A stretch of DNA of 44,474 bases from Candidatus Apopatosoma intestinale. GTDB lineage: Bacteria > Bacillota > Clostridia > Oscillospirales > CAG-272. A program made the translations under genes and the position numbers. This document shows, piece after piece, positions 31,069 through 39,563 of this stretch (position 1 is the stretch's first letter; every line of letters starts with the position of its first letter). The notes beneath the pieces were generated by a model that was given only the letters and a program-made list of their open reading frames with translations, was not told where the DNA came from and did not search any database. Location: assembly GCA_003524145.1 (NCBI GenBank), contig DODZ01000008.1, positions 1 through 44,474 of the forward strand, written 5' to 3'.

Positions 31069-32235
31069 TTAACCTCTGTTTTTGCGAAGGATAGCCATGA
31101 TATCATCAAAATCGCTGTCGGAAATGATGGCGGCTTCTTCATCTGTAGCAACCTGCTTGGGAGCTTCTTCCTTCTTGGGAGCGGCTGTCTGAGTTGCAAA
31201 AGGAGACTTCTTTGCCGGCTCGGCTGCTGTCTTGCCGGAAGCGACGCCTGTCCTGCCGGAAGCCATGGGCTTGCCGTCCTCAGCCTTGAAGCCGGTAGCA
31301 ATAACGGTGATCTTCATCGTATCTTCAAGCTCGTTGTCAAGCGCGGTACCCCAGATGATATTGGCATCGGGATGAGCCTCGTTTGCAATCATAGAGGAAG
31401 CAGTCTCGATTTCTTCGAGGCTTATGTCGGGTCCGGAGGTGATGTTGATAAGGATGCCGGTAGCACCGGAGATGGTTGTTTCGAGAAGAGGGCTGGACAT
31501 GGCAGCCTTAGCCGCAACCTCAGCCTTGTCTCTGCCCGTGCCTTCGCCAACGCCCATGTGAGCATAGCCTGCATCGCGCATGACGGAAGAAACATCCGCA
31601 AAGTCAAGGTTTACAAGACCGGGGATATTGATAAGGTCGGAAACGCTCTGCACGCCGTGACGGAGAACATCGTCCGCATACTGGAATGCATTTACGAGAG
31701 TAATTCTGTTTTCGGAAATCTGCTTGAGTCTCTCATTCGGGATTATAACGAGAGAGTCTACATAATCGCGGAGCTGAACGATACCCGCTTCAGCCTGTAT
31801 CATGCGCTTTCTGCCTTCAAATGCGAAAGGCTTCGTAACGATACCGATAGTGAGGATGCCCATTTCCTTTGCCACCTTGGCGACAACGGGAGCCGCACCT
31901 GTGCCTGTACCGCCGCCCATGCCGACCGTGATGAACACCATATCCGCGCCACGGATTACATCGGCGATTTCCTCGAGGCTTTCCTGAGCTGCCTGCTCGC
32001 CTACTGCGGGATTGGCGCCTGCGCCGTGACCCTTTGTAATCTTTTCGCCGATGGCAATCTTTGTGGGAGCACTTGACTTGAGCAGAACCTGTTTATCGCA
32101 GTTTACCGTGATAAATTCAACACCCTGTATATTTGATTCTATCATGCGGTTCACGGCGTTACCGCCACCGCCGCCGACGCCGATGACTTTGATATTTACG
32201 CCGCTTTCGTAATCTGAATTGAATTCAAAACCCAT
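31069..32235 (-). CDS. ftsZ: Cell division protein FtsZ
   Basis: FtsZ is the tubulin-like GTPase that forms the Z-ring and guides septal wall synthesis. The 388-residue protein shows KVIGVGGGGGNAVNRMI at the N-terminus, the GTP-binding signature GGGTGTGAAPVVA near residue 105, IPNERLK and NLDFADVSSVM (the T7-loop region). A variable Ala/Lys/Pro-rich linker of about 50 residues leads to the conserved tip DFDDIMAILRKNRG, which binds partners such as SepF or FtsA. The ribosome site AAGGAGG lies 8 bases upstream. It has its own promoter in addition to read-through from the cluster. ftsA, often just before ftsZ, is absent. Confidence 0.98.
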   Translation of the reverse strand: MGFEFNSDYESGVNIKVIGVGGGGGNAVNRMIESNIQGVEFITVNCDKQVLLKSSAPTKIAIGEKITKGHGAGANPAVGEQAAQESLEEIADVIRGADMVFITVGMGGGTGTGAAPVVAKVAKEMGILTIGIVTKPFAFEGRKRMIQAEAGIVQLRDYVDSLVIIPNERLKQISENRITLVNAFQYADDVLRHGVQSVSDLINIPGLVNLDFADVSSVMRDAGYAHMGVGEGTGRDKAEVAAKAAMSSPLLETTISGATGILINITSGPDISLEEIETASSMIANEAHPDANIIWGTALDNELEDTMKITVIATGFKAEDGKPMASGRTGVASGKTAAEPAKKSPFATQTAAPKKEEAPKQVATDEEAAIISDSDFDDIMAILRKNRG

Positions 32236-32277
32236 TTTATAATCCTCCTTAGATTTTATTCATAGATATACGATTCT

Positions 32278-32306
32278 ATTGTAATATGTTTTTAAATTAT
32301 TTTCAA
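32278..32306 (-). promoter_or_regulatory. ftsZ promoter
   Basis: On the minus strand TTGAAA (32301-32306) and TACAAT (32278-32283) are 17 bases apart, about 45 bases before the ftsZ start. Confidence 0.75.
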
Positions 32307-32357
32307 GATGTTTTGCAAAAAAACTTGATAAAAAATTAAAAAAATTACCGAAAATCC

Positions 32358-32388
32358 CCCGATTTTTGTAAAAAAGCAGAAAATCGGG
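32358..32388 (-). terminator. Possible attenuator between ftsQ and ftsZ
   Basis: CCCGATTTT (32358-32366) pairs with AAAATCGGG (32380-32388). The tract after it on the minus strand is GGATTTTCGG, a weak T-run. It may reduce read-through into ftsZ. Confidence 0.4.
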
Positions 32389-32409
32389 CAAAATTTGCGG
32401 TAAAATTTT

Positions 32410-33198
32410 CTATTCTCCGAGCTTTCCCGTCGGCTGGAAGGACACCTTGTCGTCGGAAATCACGCGAATATTTCCCGTGACACCCGCGTAGTAGCTGTCG
32501 GATTCGAGCTTGGTTATCAGCTTTATACATAAGGATAAATCCGAATCGAGCGTGCGCCAAGATGGTAATACAATTGTATAAATATTATTATACAAAATAT
32601 GAATATCAAATTTTTGCCGCAGGTCTATTCCGCTCAGCTTCTTGCCTATGGGAGAAGAGAGTATCGTATCTATTATGCCGAGATAGAAGTCGCAGTCGTC
32701 TTTCTCCTCAAATTCTATCTGCTTTCCGAGGGCGAGGCTCTTTATTCCCGAGAGGGAGAGCTTTGCCGTGCCGCTGTAGAAAGAGGAGCTGATATCGTCC
32801 CTTACCTCGAGTACCGTGAGCCTGTCCGAGAGGATGAAATACTGCCCGTCATATTCCAGAGCGAAGGCAGGCGGGTATTCCTCTATGATGATGTGCAGCT
32901 TTTTCGGCAGGGTGCGGCGCACGGTGACGGAGCGCACATAGATATTTTCGCCTTTGATTTTTTCGGCGATTTTACCTTTGCTGACGGCATATGTATGCGA
33001 GCCGAGCTTTATGCCGCTGTCGTTGATTATCTTTTCCGCGGAGCAATACGAAATGCCCGAGACGTCTATCTCCCTTATGCGGCAGAAGCCGAAAAACCAC
33101 ACGGCGAAGAGGATCACCGCCGCGATGAAAATGAGCCATAGCAGGCGATGGGTCTTTCGCAGGCGTGTCATTTCCGGCGTTTTGTTTCTGTTCGTCAT
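32410..33198 (-). CDS. ftsQ: Cell division protein FtsQ/DivIB
   Basis: FtsQ is a bitopic divisome scaffold that joins FtsL and FtsB-type proteins and controls septal synthesis. The 262-residue protein has a basic cytoplasmic tail (residues 1-17), one membrane helix (LLWLIFIAAVILFAVWFFGF) and the POTRA domain. The latter starts CRIREIDVSGISYCSAEKI and contains VRSVTVRRTLPKKLHIIIEEYPPAFAL. The beta domain follows. It lies 31 bases after murG and 174 bases before ftsZ. That gap holds an ftsZ promoter and a hairpin. Confidence 0.9.
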   Translation of the reverse strand: MTNRNKTPEMTRLRKTHRLLWLIFIAAVILFAVWFFGFCRIREIDVSGISYCSAEKIINDSGIKLGSHTYAVSKGKIAEKIKGENIYVRSVTVRRTLPKKLHIIIEEYPPAFALEYDGQYFILSDRLTVLEVRDDISSSFYSGTAKLSLSGIKSLALGKQIEFEEKDDCDFYLGIIDTILSSPIGKKLSGIDLRQKFDIHILYNNIYTIVLPSWRTLDSDLSLCIKLITKLESDSYYAGVTGNIRVISDDKVSFQPTGKLGE

Positions 33199-33229
33199 TT
33201 TTCTTTCCTCACTCTGTGGAGTATGAAAA

Positions 33230-34369
33230 TCATTTGCTCTCGAGGAGCGTCATAATATCGCGGCTGAGAAGTATTCTGATATCGCGCCAGATCAGTTCGT
33301 TTGAATCCGGTTTTGCAAAGGAGGCGATGTTTTCGCGCATTGTCGCCGCCTTTTTGCCGTCATAGAGAATTTCACAGAGACTTTTTTCGAGCAAATCGGG
33401 GGTGAGATGCTTCTCCTCGATAAGTATGGCGGCATCCGCGTCGGCGAGCCGCTTTGCATTTTCATACTGGTGATTATTTACAACATTCGGCGAGGGAATG
33501 AGTATACACGCCTTCTTCTGGAGCGCCATTTCCGAAACGGTCATCGCGCCCGCGCGGCAGATGACCGCATCCGCGAGCCGCTCCCAGTAAGGCATATCGT
33601 AGATATATTCCGTGAGGCGCAGATTCGGAAAGACCGAAAGCCCCGCCGCCCTGAAAGCGGCAAGCGTTTCTTCATGCGTACTGCTTCCCGTGGCGTGAAT
33701 ATGGAAAACCTCACGATGATGTGAGGTGAAATTCTTCATCAGCGCGATTATTTCGGAATTCAGCCGCATAGCGCCGAGGCTTCCGCCGAAGGAGAGGACT
33801 ATCTTTTCCGTACCCTCGGGGATGCTCAATATCTCGCGGATATTTTCGGGGATTTTTGCCGTGCTTTTTTTCATCATTGGATTGCCGACGAAGAGCACTT
33901 TGCTTTTGTCGGGGAAATAATCCATGGTCGAGGCAAAATTTACATATATTCTGTCCACCTTGTCGGCAAGCATACGTACAGCCTTGCCGGGGATGGCGTT
34001 GGATTCATGCAGAGCCGTCGGTATGCCGAGCTTTGCCGCCGCCGAGAGAAGCGGCCAGCAGACGTAGCCGCCTGTACCTATCACGATATCGGGTTTGTAT
34101 TCGAGCAGGAGCTTTTTTGCCTTTCTCGGCGCAGTGAAGTAGTAATATGCCGTTTTGATATTCGAGAGGGAAAGGCTTCTTTTCAGCCCCTTCATTTCTA
34201 TATGATAAACAGGATAGCCCGCCTTTTCGCAAAGGCGGTTTTCTATTCCTTTTTTGGTGCCTACGAAAGCTATCTCGGCGTTTCTGTCATGCGCCTTTAT
34301 CAGGTCGGCTATGGCGAGAGCGGGATTTACATGACCTGCCGTGCCGCCGCCGGAGAGAAGAACCTTCAT
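33230..34369 (-). CDS. murG: UDP-GlcNAc:lipid I N-acetylglucosaminyltransferase
   Basis: MurG adds GlcNAc to lipid I to give lipid II on the inner face of the membrane. The 379-residue GT-B enzyme shows the glycine-rich LLSGGGTAGHVNPALAIAD, TGGYVCWPLL, LHESNAIPGKA and VLSFGGSLGAMRLN. The UDP-GlcNAc-binding end reads VICRAGAMTVSEMALQKKACILIPSPNVVNNHQ. It lies between ftsW and ftsQ, with 16 bases to ftsW. Confidence 0.97.
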   Translation of the reverse strand: MKVLLSGGGTAGHVNPALAIADLIKAHDRNAEIAFVGTKKGIENRLCEKAGYPVYHIEMKGLKRSLSLSNIKTAYYYFTAPRKAKKLLLEYKPDIVIGTGGYVCWPLLSAAAKLGIPTALHESNAIPGKAVRMLADKVDRIYVNFASTMDYFPDKSKVLFVGNPMMKKSTAKIPENIREILSIPEGTEKIVLSFGGSLGAMRLNSEIIALMKNFTSHHREVFHIHATGSSTHEETLAAFRAAGLSVFPNLRLTEYIYDMPYWERLADAVICRAGAMTVSEMALQKKACILIPSPNVVNNHQYENAKRLADADAAILIEEKHLTPDLLEKSLCEILYDGKKAATMRENIASFAKPDSNELIWRDIRILLSRDIMTLLESK

Positions 34370-34385
34370 TTTTTGCCTCCTTATA

Positions 34386-35567
34386 TCAGAGCGGTTTCTG
34401 AGATGAATATTTTGAGATTGATAGGATGATACCCATTTCTCCGAGCTGCATTATCAGTGCGCTTCCGCCATAGCTGAAGAAGGGAAGCGCAATGCCTGTC
34501 GTCGGGATGCTGACCGTGACGACGGCGATATTGAGCAGCAGCTGTATGCCGACCTTGCTGATAAGTCCTATCACGAGCAGGGACGAGAATGTATCGGGCG
34601 CGTTCATGGCGATGACAAATCCGCGCCATATCAGCACTATGAAAAGCACTATCACGGCGACGGCGCCCACAAGCCCCAGTTCCTCGCAGACTATTGAGAA
34701 GATGAAGTCGTTCTGCGGCTCGGGAAGCCAGAGATGTTTCTGATAGCTGTTTCCCAGCCCTACGCCGAAAAGCCCGCCGCTGCCGATGGCAAGCAGGCTC
34801 TGATAGGGCTGCCAGCCGCCGCTGAGTCGATAATCCTCGGGATGAAGCCATGCGTCTATTCGCGATTTCGCATAGTCTGTGAAAAGTATCAGCGAGAGCG
34901 CCGCGGCGGCACCGGTGCCGGCTATGGCGGCAAGCCATTTTATGCTCGCGCCGGATATGAATATCATTACGGCACCGATAAGAAATATGATTATCGTTCC
35001 GGACATATGGTGCTCGAGAACCGTTGTTCCGCATACGACGCAGATGATGATGGCAGGGAAAAGAATACCGTATTTGAAGGTTTTTATCTTGGTTGAGACG
35101 ATGGATATGTAATAGGCGAGAAGCAGAGCCAGCGCAAATTTCATTATCTCCGTAGGCTGAATCTGTATGGGACCTATTTTAATCCATCTCGTGGCGCCGC
35201 TCCAGTTTTTGCCCACGAAAGGCACGGCGAGGAGCAGAAGATAACTCACGGCAAAAATCGGGAGAGTGGCTTTCTTTACGAAAGTATAGTCAACGCAAGA
35301 GGCGGCAAGCATGACGATAATGCCCGCCACCATCCATACTATCTGCTTCTTGATGAAGAAAAAGCTGTCGCCGTATTTTTTTTCGGCGAAAACGTAGCTT
35401 GATGAGAAAATCATGACCGAGCCGAAACAGAGCAGGAGCATAACTGTTATAAGAAAGGGGATATCCACCCCATGCTTTGCGCGGTATATGGTAACTTCTT
35501 CGCCCTCAGGCATGGCAAAAAAGCCGAAAAGTCCCGGTTTTTTCTTTTGCATTTTTTCAGCCGTCAT
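34386..35567 (-). CDS. ftsW: Peptidoglycan glycosyltransferase FtsW (SEDS family)
   Basis: This SEDS polymerase links lipid II into glycan strands at the septum together with its class B PBP. The 393-residue protein has about ten membrane helices and typical SEDS patches. These are SVMIFSSSYVFAE near helix 1, GATRWIKIGPIQIQPTEIMKFAL, LEHHMSGTIIIFLIGAVM, GGWQPYQSLLAIGSGGLFGVGLG and ND(F)IFSIVCEELG, ending with IPTTGIALPFFSYGGSAL. The start ATG is 33 bases after mraY. In most dcw clusters murD separates mraY and ftsW, but here it does not. SpoVE, the sporulation paralogue, is the alternative name. Confidence 0.95.
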   Translation of the reverse strand: MTAEKMQKKKPGLFGFFAMPEGEEVTIYRAKHGVDIPFLITVMLLLCFGSVMIFSSSYVFAEKKYGDSFFFIKKQIVWMVAGIIVMLAASCVDYTFVKKATLPIFAVSYLLLLAVPFVGKNWSGATRWIKIGPIQIQPTEIMKFALALLLAYYISIVSTKIKTFKYGILFPAIIICVVCGTTVLEHHMSGTIIIFLIGAVMIFISGASIKWLAAIAGTGAAAALSLILFTDYAKSRIDAWLHPEDYRLSGGWQPYQSLLAIGSGGLFGVGLGNSYQKHLWLPEPQNDFIFSIVCEELGLVGAVAVIVLFIVLIWRGFVIAMNAPDTFSSLLVIGLISKVGIQLLLNIAVVTVSIPTTGIALPFFSYGGSALIMQLGEMGIILSISKYSSQKPL

Positions 35568-35600
35568 GCCATTACCTCCGATATATATTTTGCGCGGAAA

Positions 35601-36578
35601 TCAATATTTTATAAGAAAAAATGCCGCTATGCAGAAAACTGCCGTAATGGCAAATGCGCAGAGGTCTATTTTGCTTTCCGAGAAGCCGAGCTTTTCGAAA
35701 TGATGGTGTATGGGCGCCATTTTGAAGAGGCGCTTGCCGTGCGTGAGCCTGAAATACGAAACCTGAAGCACGACTGACATTATCTCGCAGAAGTAGACTA
35801 TGCCGACGAGCAGAATGATAAGCTCATATTTCAGCATATATGCAAGTCCGGTGACTGCGCCGCCGAGAAAAAGCGAGCCTGTATCGCCCATGAAAACCTT
35901 GGCGGGATATATATTGAATATAAGGAAGCCGAGCAGTCCGCCTATTACTGCGCCGCTGAATGTGGCGGCTCCCATATCACCGACGGAGAAGGCAAAAACA
36001 GCGAAGAACGCGCAGACCACAGCTGAAACCGTGGCGCAGAGCCCATCGATGCCGTCGGTCAGATTTACGCTGTTTACCATGCCGACGATGAAAAGTATCG
36101 AGAAAACATAGTAGAAAAATCCGAGCTCAAGTTCTTTATTTATGATGGCTAGGCTGATGCTCGTGTCTATCGCGCCTGCCTTTGCCATAAGGAAAAGATA
36201 GAGAGCGGCGACGATGAACTGGAATGCCATTTTCTGAAAAGGGGTCAGCCCTTCGTTGCGCTTTTTTGCGAATTTTGTCAGGTCATCCGTTACGCCGACA
36301 AGACCGAAGGCGACAGCCATGCCGAGAGTTATCAGCATGGGCGCGGAGAGCTTATCAAAAAAGACTACGGAGAGAATTACGCAGACGACGGTGCAGGGAA
36401 TGATGAAGAAGATGCCGCCCATGGTAGGAGTGCCTTCTTTTGATGCGTGCCAGCGCGGACCTATCTCGAGAATTTTCTGCCCGAGCTTTTTGCTTTTCAG
36501 CACGGGGATGAGAAATCTGCCGAGCAGTGCCGAGGCAATAAGACATATCACAAGTGAAATGATAAAAGAAAGATACAT
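35601..36578 (-). CDS. mraY: Phospho-N-acetylmuramoyl-pentapeptide transferase
   Basis: MraY moves phospho-MurNAc-pentapeptide onto undecaprenyl phosphate to form lipid I. The 325-residue membrane enzyme has ten helices. Its signatures are HASKEGTPTMGGI, GVTDDLTKF with the catalytic Asp pair, NSVNLTDGIDGL, FLIFNIYPAKVFMGDTGSLFLGG and the HHH motif in KMAPIHHHFEKLG. The ribosome site is GGAG with AAAGG closer to the start. It stands between murF and ftsW. Confidence 0.97.
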   Translation of the reverse strand: MYLSFIISLVICLIASALLGRFLIPVLKSKKLGQKILEIGPRWHASKEGTPTMGGIFFIIPCTVVCVILSVVFFDKLSAPMLITLGMAVAFGLVGVTDDLTKFAKKRNEGLTPFQKMAFQFIVAALYLFLMAKAGAIDTSISLAIINKELELGFFYYVFSILFIVGMVNSVNLTDGIDGLCATVSAVVCAFFAVFAFSVGDMGAATFSGAVIGGLLGFLIFNIYPAKVFMGDTGSLFLGGAVTGLAYMLKYELIILLVGIVYFCEIMSVVLQVSYFRLTHGKRLFKMAPIHHHFEKLGFSESKIDLCAFAITAVFCIAAFFLIKY

Positions 36579-36661
36579 ACCTTTTTCTCCGTGCCGATAA
36601 TGATTTTCAGTATTTTATGAGGATGTGTCAGAATATAAAAAACGATTTATACAGATGCCTT

Positions 36662-38056
36662 TTATATGAGCCTTGCCACATTTTCGAGCGCAACTCTGCG
36701 GCTTGCTTTAAAGAGAACCGTATCGCCCTTGTGCAGGAGCTTGCGTATGTCGGTCGCCGCCTGCTCGGGGCAGTCATAGCCGAGAGAAGCGATTTTTTCC
36801 TCCGGCATGCCGCTTTCCTTTGCGCCGTGTGCTATATATTTCGCGTTTTCGCCGACTGTTATCAGCAGATCCGCGCCTTTTGCATAAGCCTTGCCGACCC
36901 TCTCATGCAGCTCATGTGAATATGAGCCGAGCTCGAGCATTTCGCCGAGTACGGCGACTCTCCTGCCGCCGTTTTCGCTTGCCACATCGTCGAGAATCTC
37001 AACAGCCGCCTCCATTGATTCGGGTGAAGCATTGTAGCAATCGAGTATGAAGGTGCAGTCGTCATGCCTTTCCACCTGCGAGCGGAGTGCCACCGGCTCA
37101 TAGCCGAGAATGCCCTCTTTTATCTCTCTCTCGGGGATGCCGAGTAGCATGCCGCAGACCACGGCACACATCGCATTGTATATATTGTGTCTGCCGCGCA
37201 CGGCTGTTTCTATATCCTTTACTATATAGTCGCCGTTTCGCACATCGAGGTCGAAGAGATAGCCCATTGCCGTTTTGCGGATATTGACTGCATTGTAGTG
37301 GCAGAGAGGATTTTCTATGCCGATATATTTTTTGCATATTTTGCCGGTGTTTATATTGCGGAGCAGAGGTTCGTCACCGTTGAGGATGAGGATGCCGTCT
37401 TCCTTCATTCCCTTTATTATTTCGAGTTTGGCATCACGGATGGCTTCGCGTGAACCGAGATTTTCTATATGAGAGGAGCCGATATTTGTAATGACGGCTA
37501 TATCCGGCTCGGCTATTGCCGAGAGTTTTTCTATCTCGCCGCGAGCGCTCATTCCCATCTCCACAACCATCGCCTTATAGGTGATGTTCAGCTTGAAAAG
37601 CGTGAGCGGAAGTCCTATTTCGTTATTGAAATTGCCGTCGGTTTTGTTTGTCTTATATTTTCTGTCGAGAACGGAATAGATGAATTCTTTCGTCGCTGTT
37701 TTGCCTGTGCTGCCTGTCACGGCTACTGTTATCGTGCTGAAGCGGCGTCGGTATTCCCTCGCGAGCAGTCCGAGCGCACGCGTAGTATCTGCAACGAGGA
37801 TGTACGGAATATCCTCCTCGGGTGCTCGCTCGGCGACAACGCAACAGGTGCCGCCCTTTATCGCGGCGGGAATGAAATCGTGTCCGTCAAATTTTTCGCC
37901 TTTTATGGCAAAGAATATATCTCCCTCACTTATAGTGCGGGAATCTATGGAGACCCCGAAAGCTATATCCTCGGGATTTTTCGAGTAAAGTGTCCCTTCT
38001 ACGACACGCGCTATATCGGTAATGCTTATTCCGTTATCACATAAACCAAGATACAT
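36662..38056 (-). CDS. murF: UDP-MurNAc-tripeptide:D-Ala-D-Ala ligase
   Basis: MurF attaches D-Ala-D-Ala to UDP-MurNAc-tripeptide, the last cytoplasmic step before MraY. The 464-residue ligase has the three Mur domains. The N-terminal domain holds SIDSRTISEGDIFFAIKG. The central ATP-binding part has VTGSTGKTATKEF, KTDGNFNNEIGLPLTL and VEMGMSARGEI. The C-terminal domain carries LDCYNASPESMEAAV and AVLGEMLELG. It follows murE after 4 bases, so they are translated together. Confidence 0.96.
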   Translation of the reverse strand: MYLGLCDNGISITDIARVVEGTLYSKNPEDIAFGVSIDSRTISEGDIFFAIKGEKFDGHDFIPAAIKGGTCCVVAERAPEEDIPYILVADTTRALGLLAREYRRRFSTITVAVTGSTGKTATKEFIYSVLDRKYKTNKTDGNFNNEIGLPLTLFKLNITYKAMVVEMGMSARGEIEKLSAIAEPDIAVITNIGSSHIENLGSREAIRDAKLEIIKGMKEDGILILNGDEPLLRNINTGKICKKYIGIENPLCHYNAVNIRKTAMGYLFDLDVRNGDYIVKDIETAVRGRHNIYNAMCAVVCGMLLGIPEREIKEGILGYEPVALRSQVERHDDCTFILDCYNASPESMEAAVEILDDVASENGGRRVAVLGEMLELGSYSHELHERVGKAYAKGADLLITVGENAKYIAHGAKESGMPEEKIASLGYDCPEQAATDIRKLLHKGDTVLFKASRRVALENVARLI

Positions 38057-38060
38057 TTTT

Positions 38061-39503
38061 CTAATCCTTTTCCTTTATTATTTTGAGTACAGTTTCTCTT
38101 TCGCAAAAATCGTGTTTTCCTACTTTATCTATTATATACTCCTCGTGACCCTTGCCGGCAAGGAGTATAACATCGCCTTTTTTTGCCGCCGAGACGGCAA
38201 TTATTATCGCCTTTTCGCGGTTTATTTCCGTTATGTAGTTTTCGCTTCGTATTCCCATGCAGATATCGCGGATTATTTCAGCGGGGTCTTCTGTTCTCGG
38301 ATTGTCGGAGGTGACTATCGCAAGGTCGGAGAGGCTTGCCGCGATATCGCCCATCTCGGGACGCTTTGTTTTATCTCTGTCGCCGCCGCAGCCGAAAAGC
38401 GTGATTATCCTGCCGTCATATACCTCGCGCAGAGCCGAAACGGCTTTTCCGAGTGCGTCGGGTGTGTGCGCATAATCGACTATAACATCAAAATCGCCTG
38501 CATATATGCGTTCCATCCTGCCGCGCACGGGCGGGAAATCAGCGAGCGCATCCGCGAGCTTCTCTTCGGAAATGCCGAAAAGATACGCGCAGGCGAGCGC
38601 CGCCGTCGCATTGTAAACATTGAAGTCGCCGAGCGGCAATATGCTTTCTTTTATATTATGTGAAATACCGCCGGGTGAAATGCAGAAATCAAAGTTAGAG
38701 CCGCCTGCGGAAATTTTTTCATTTTCAAAGTAAAATTCGGCTCTGCGGTCTTTTCCGTAGTAAAAAACATCGCCGCCGGATGCCCAAGCCATGCGGTATG
38801 CTGCCTTGTCATCAATATTTATCAGACTGATTTTACTGCGCCGGAAGAGCTTTTCCTTTGCACTTGCGTATTCATCGGGGCTGCCGTGAAAATCGAGATG
38901 GTCATGAGTGAGGTTTGTAAAGATGCCGATGTCAAAACCGATGCCGTATACGCGCTCCTGAGAAAGCGAATGAGAGGAAACCTCCATGACTACGGTATCT
39001 ATTCCGTTTTTGTGCATTTCGGCAAGCTCGGAAGCGAGCAGCGCGGGCGGCGGGGTAGTGTAATCACTGCTCACCTGACCCATGCCGCAGTCGCAGAAGA
39101 GCGTGCCGATGATGCCGACGCGATGCCCTGCCTTTCGCAGAATATGCGCTGTCATCAGGCAGACGGTGGATTTTCCGTTTGTGCCCGTTATGCCGATAAA
39201 CCGCATATCCTTTTGAGGATTTCCGTGCATGCGCAGATGTGCGAGAGCAAGCGCGGCACGGACATTCGATACCCACAAGGCGGGCACATCCGGCTCCGTA
39301 TATTCGCCGTAGCCCGTGATAATGGCTGTCACGCCGAGGTTTCTTGCTTTTTTGTATATTTCCGGTGATGTTGTTCTCACAAAGAGCACATCGCCCGCCT
39401 GCGCCGCATCTGCATTTTCCGCTATGCCGCGCACTTCACAATGCTCCGTATCGCCGTGCGAAAGGAGTATTTCGCTTTGTAAAATTATATCCGAGAGCTT
39501 CAT
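38061..39503 (-). CDS. murE: UDP-MurNAc-L-Ala-D-Glu:meso-diaminopimelate ligase
   Basis: MurE adds the third stem-peptide residue. The 480-residue protein shows GITGTNGKSTVCLM (ATP loop), DYTTPPPALLASEL, EVSSHSLSQERV, FTNLTHDHLDFHG, VDYAHTPDAL and GCGGDRDKTKRPEMG. The amino-acid selection motif is DNPR (SDNPRTEDP). In characterised enzymes DNPR specifies meso-diaminopimelate, whereas lysine-type MurE lacks it. The wall is therefore probably of the DAP type, which fits Clostridia. The ribosome site is GGAGG. It lies 60 bases after the PBP gene and 4 bases before murF. Confidence 0.97.
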   Translation of the reverse strand: MKLSDIILQSEILLSHGDTEHCEVRGIAENADAAQAGDVLFVRTTSPEIYKKARNLGVTAIITGYGEYTEPDVPALWVSNVRAALALAHLRMHGNPQKDMRFIGITGTNGKSTVCLMTAHILRKAGHRVGIIGTLFCDCGMGQVSSDYTTPPPALLASELAEMHKNGIDTVVMEVSSHSLSQERVYGIGFDIGIFTNLTHDHLDFHGSPDEYASAKEKLFRRSKISLINIDDKAAYRMAWASGGDVFYYGKDRRAEFYFENEKISAGGSNFDFCISPGGISHNIKESILPLGDFNVYNATAALACAYLFGISEEKLADALADFPPVRGRMERIYAGDFDVIVDYAHTPDALGKAVSALREVYDGRIITLFGCGGDRDKTKRPEMGDIAASLSDLAIVTSDNPRTEDPAEIIRDICMGIRSENYITEINREKAIIIAVSAAKKGDVILLAGKGHEEYIIDKVGKHDFCERETVLKIIKEKD

Positions 39504-39563
39504 ATAACGCCTCCGTCAAAAATATTTTGTATTTTCAACATCCGCGTCATGCGCATTTTTATT

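Noticed and set aside
31372..32076. Plus-strand open frame of 234 codons opposite ftsZ
   Set aside because: It is a shadow of ftsZ with no ribosome site and no family resemblance.
37469..38044. Plus-strand open frame of 191 codons opposite murF
   Set aside because: It is a shadow of the murF coding strand. The composition is Cys/Tyr-rich without domains.
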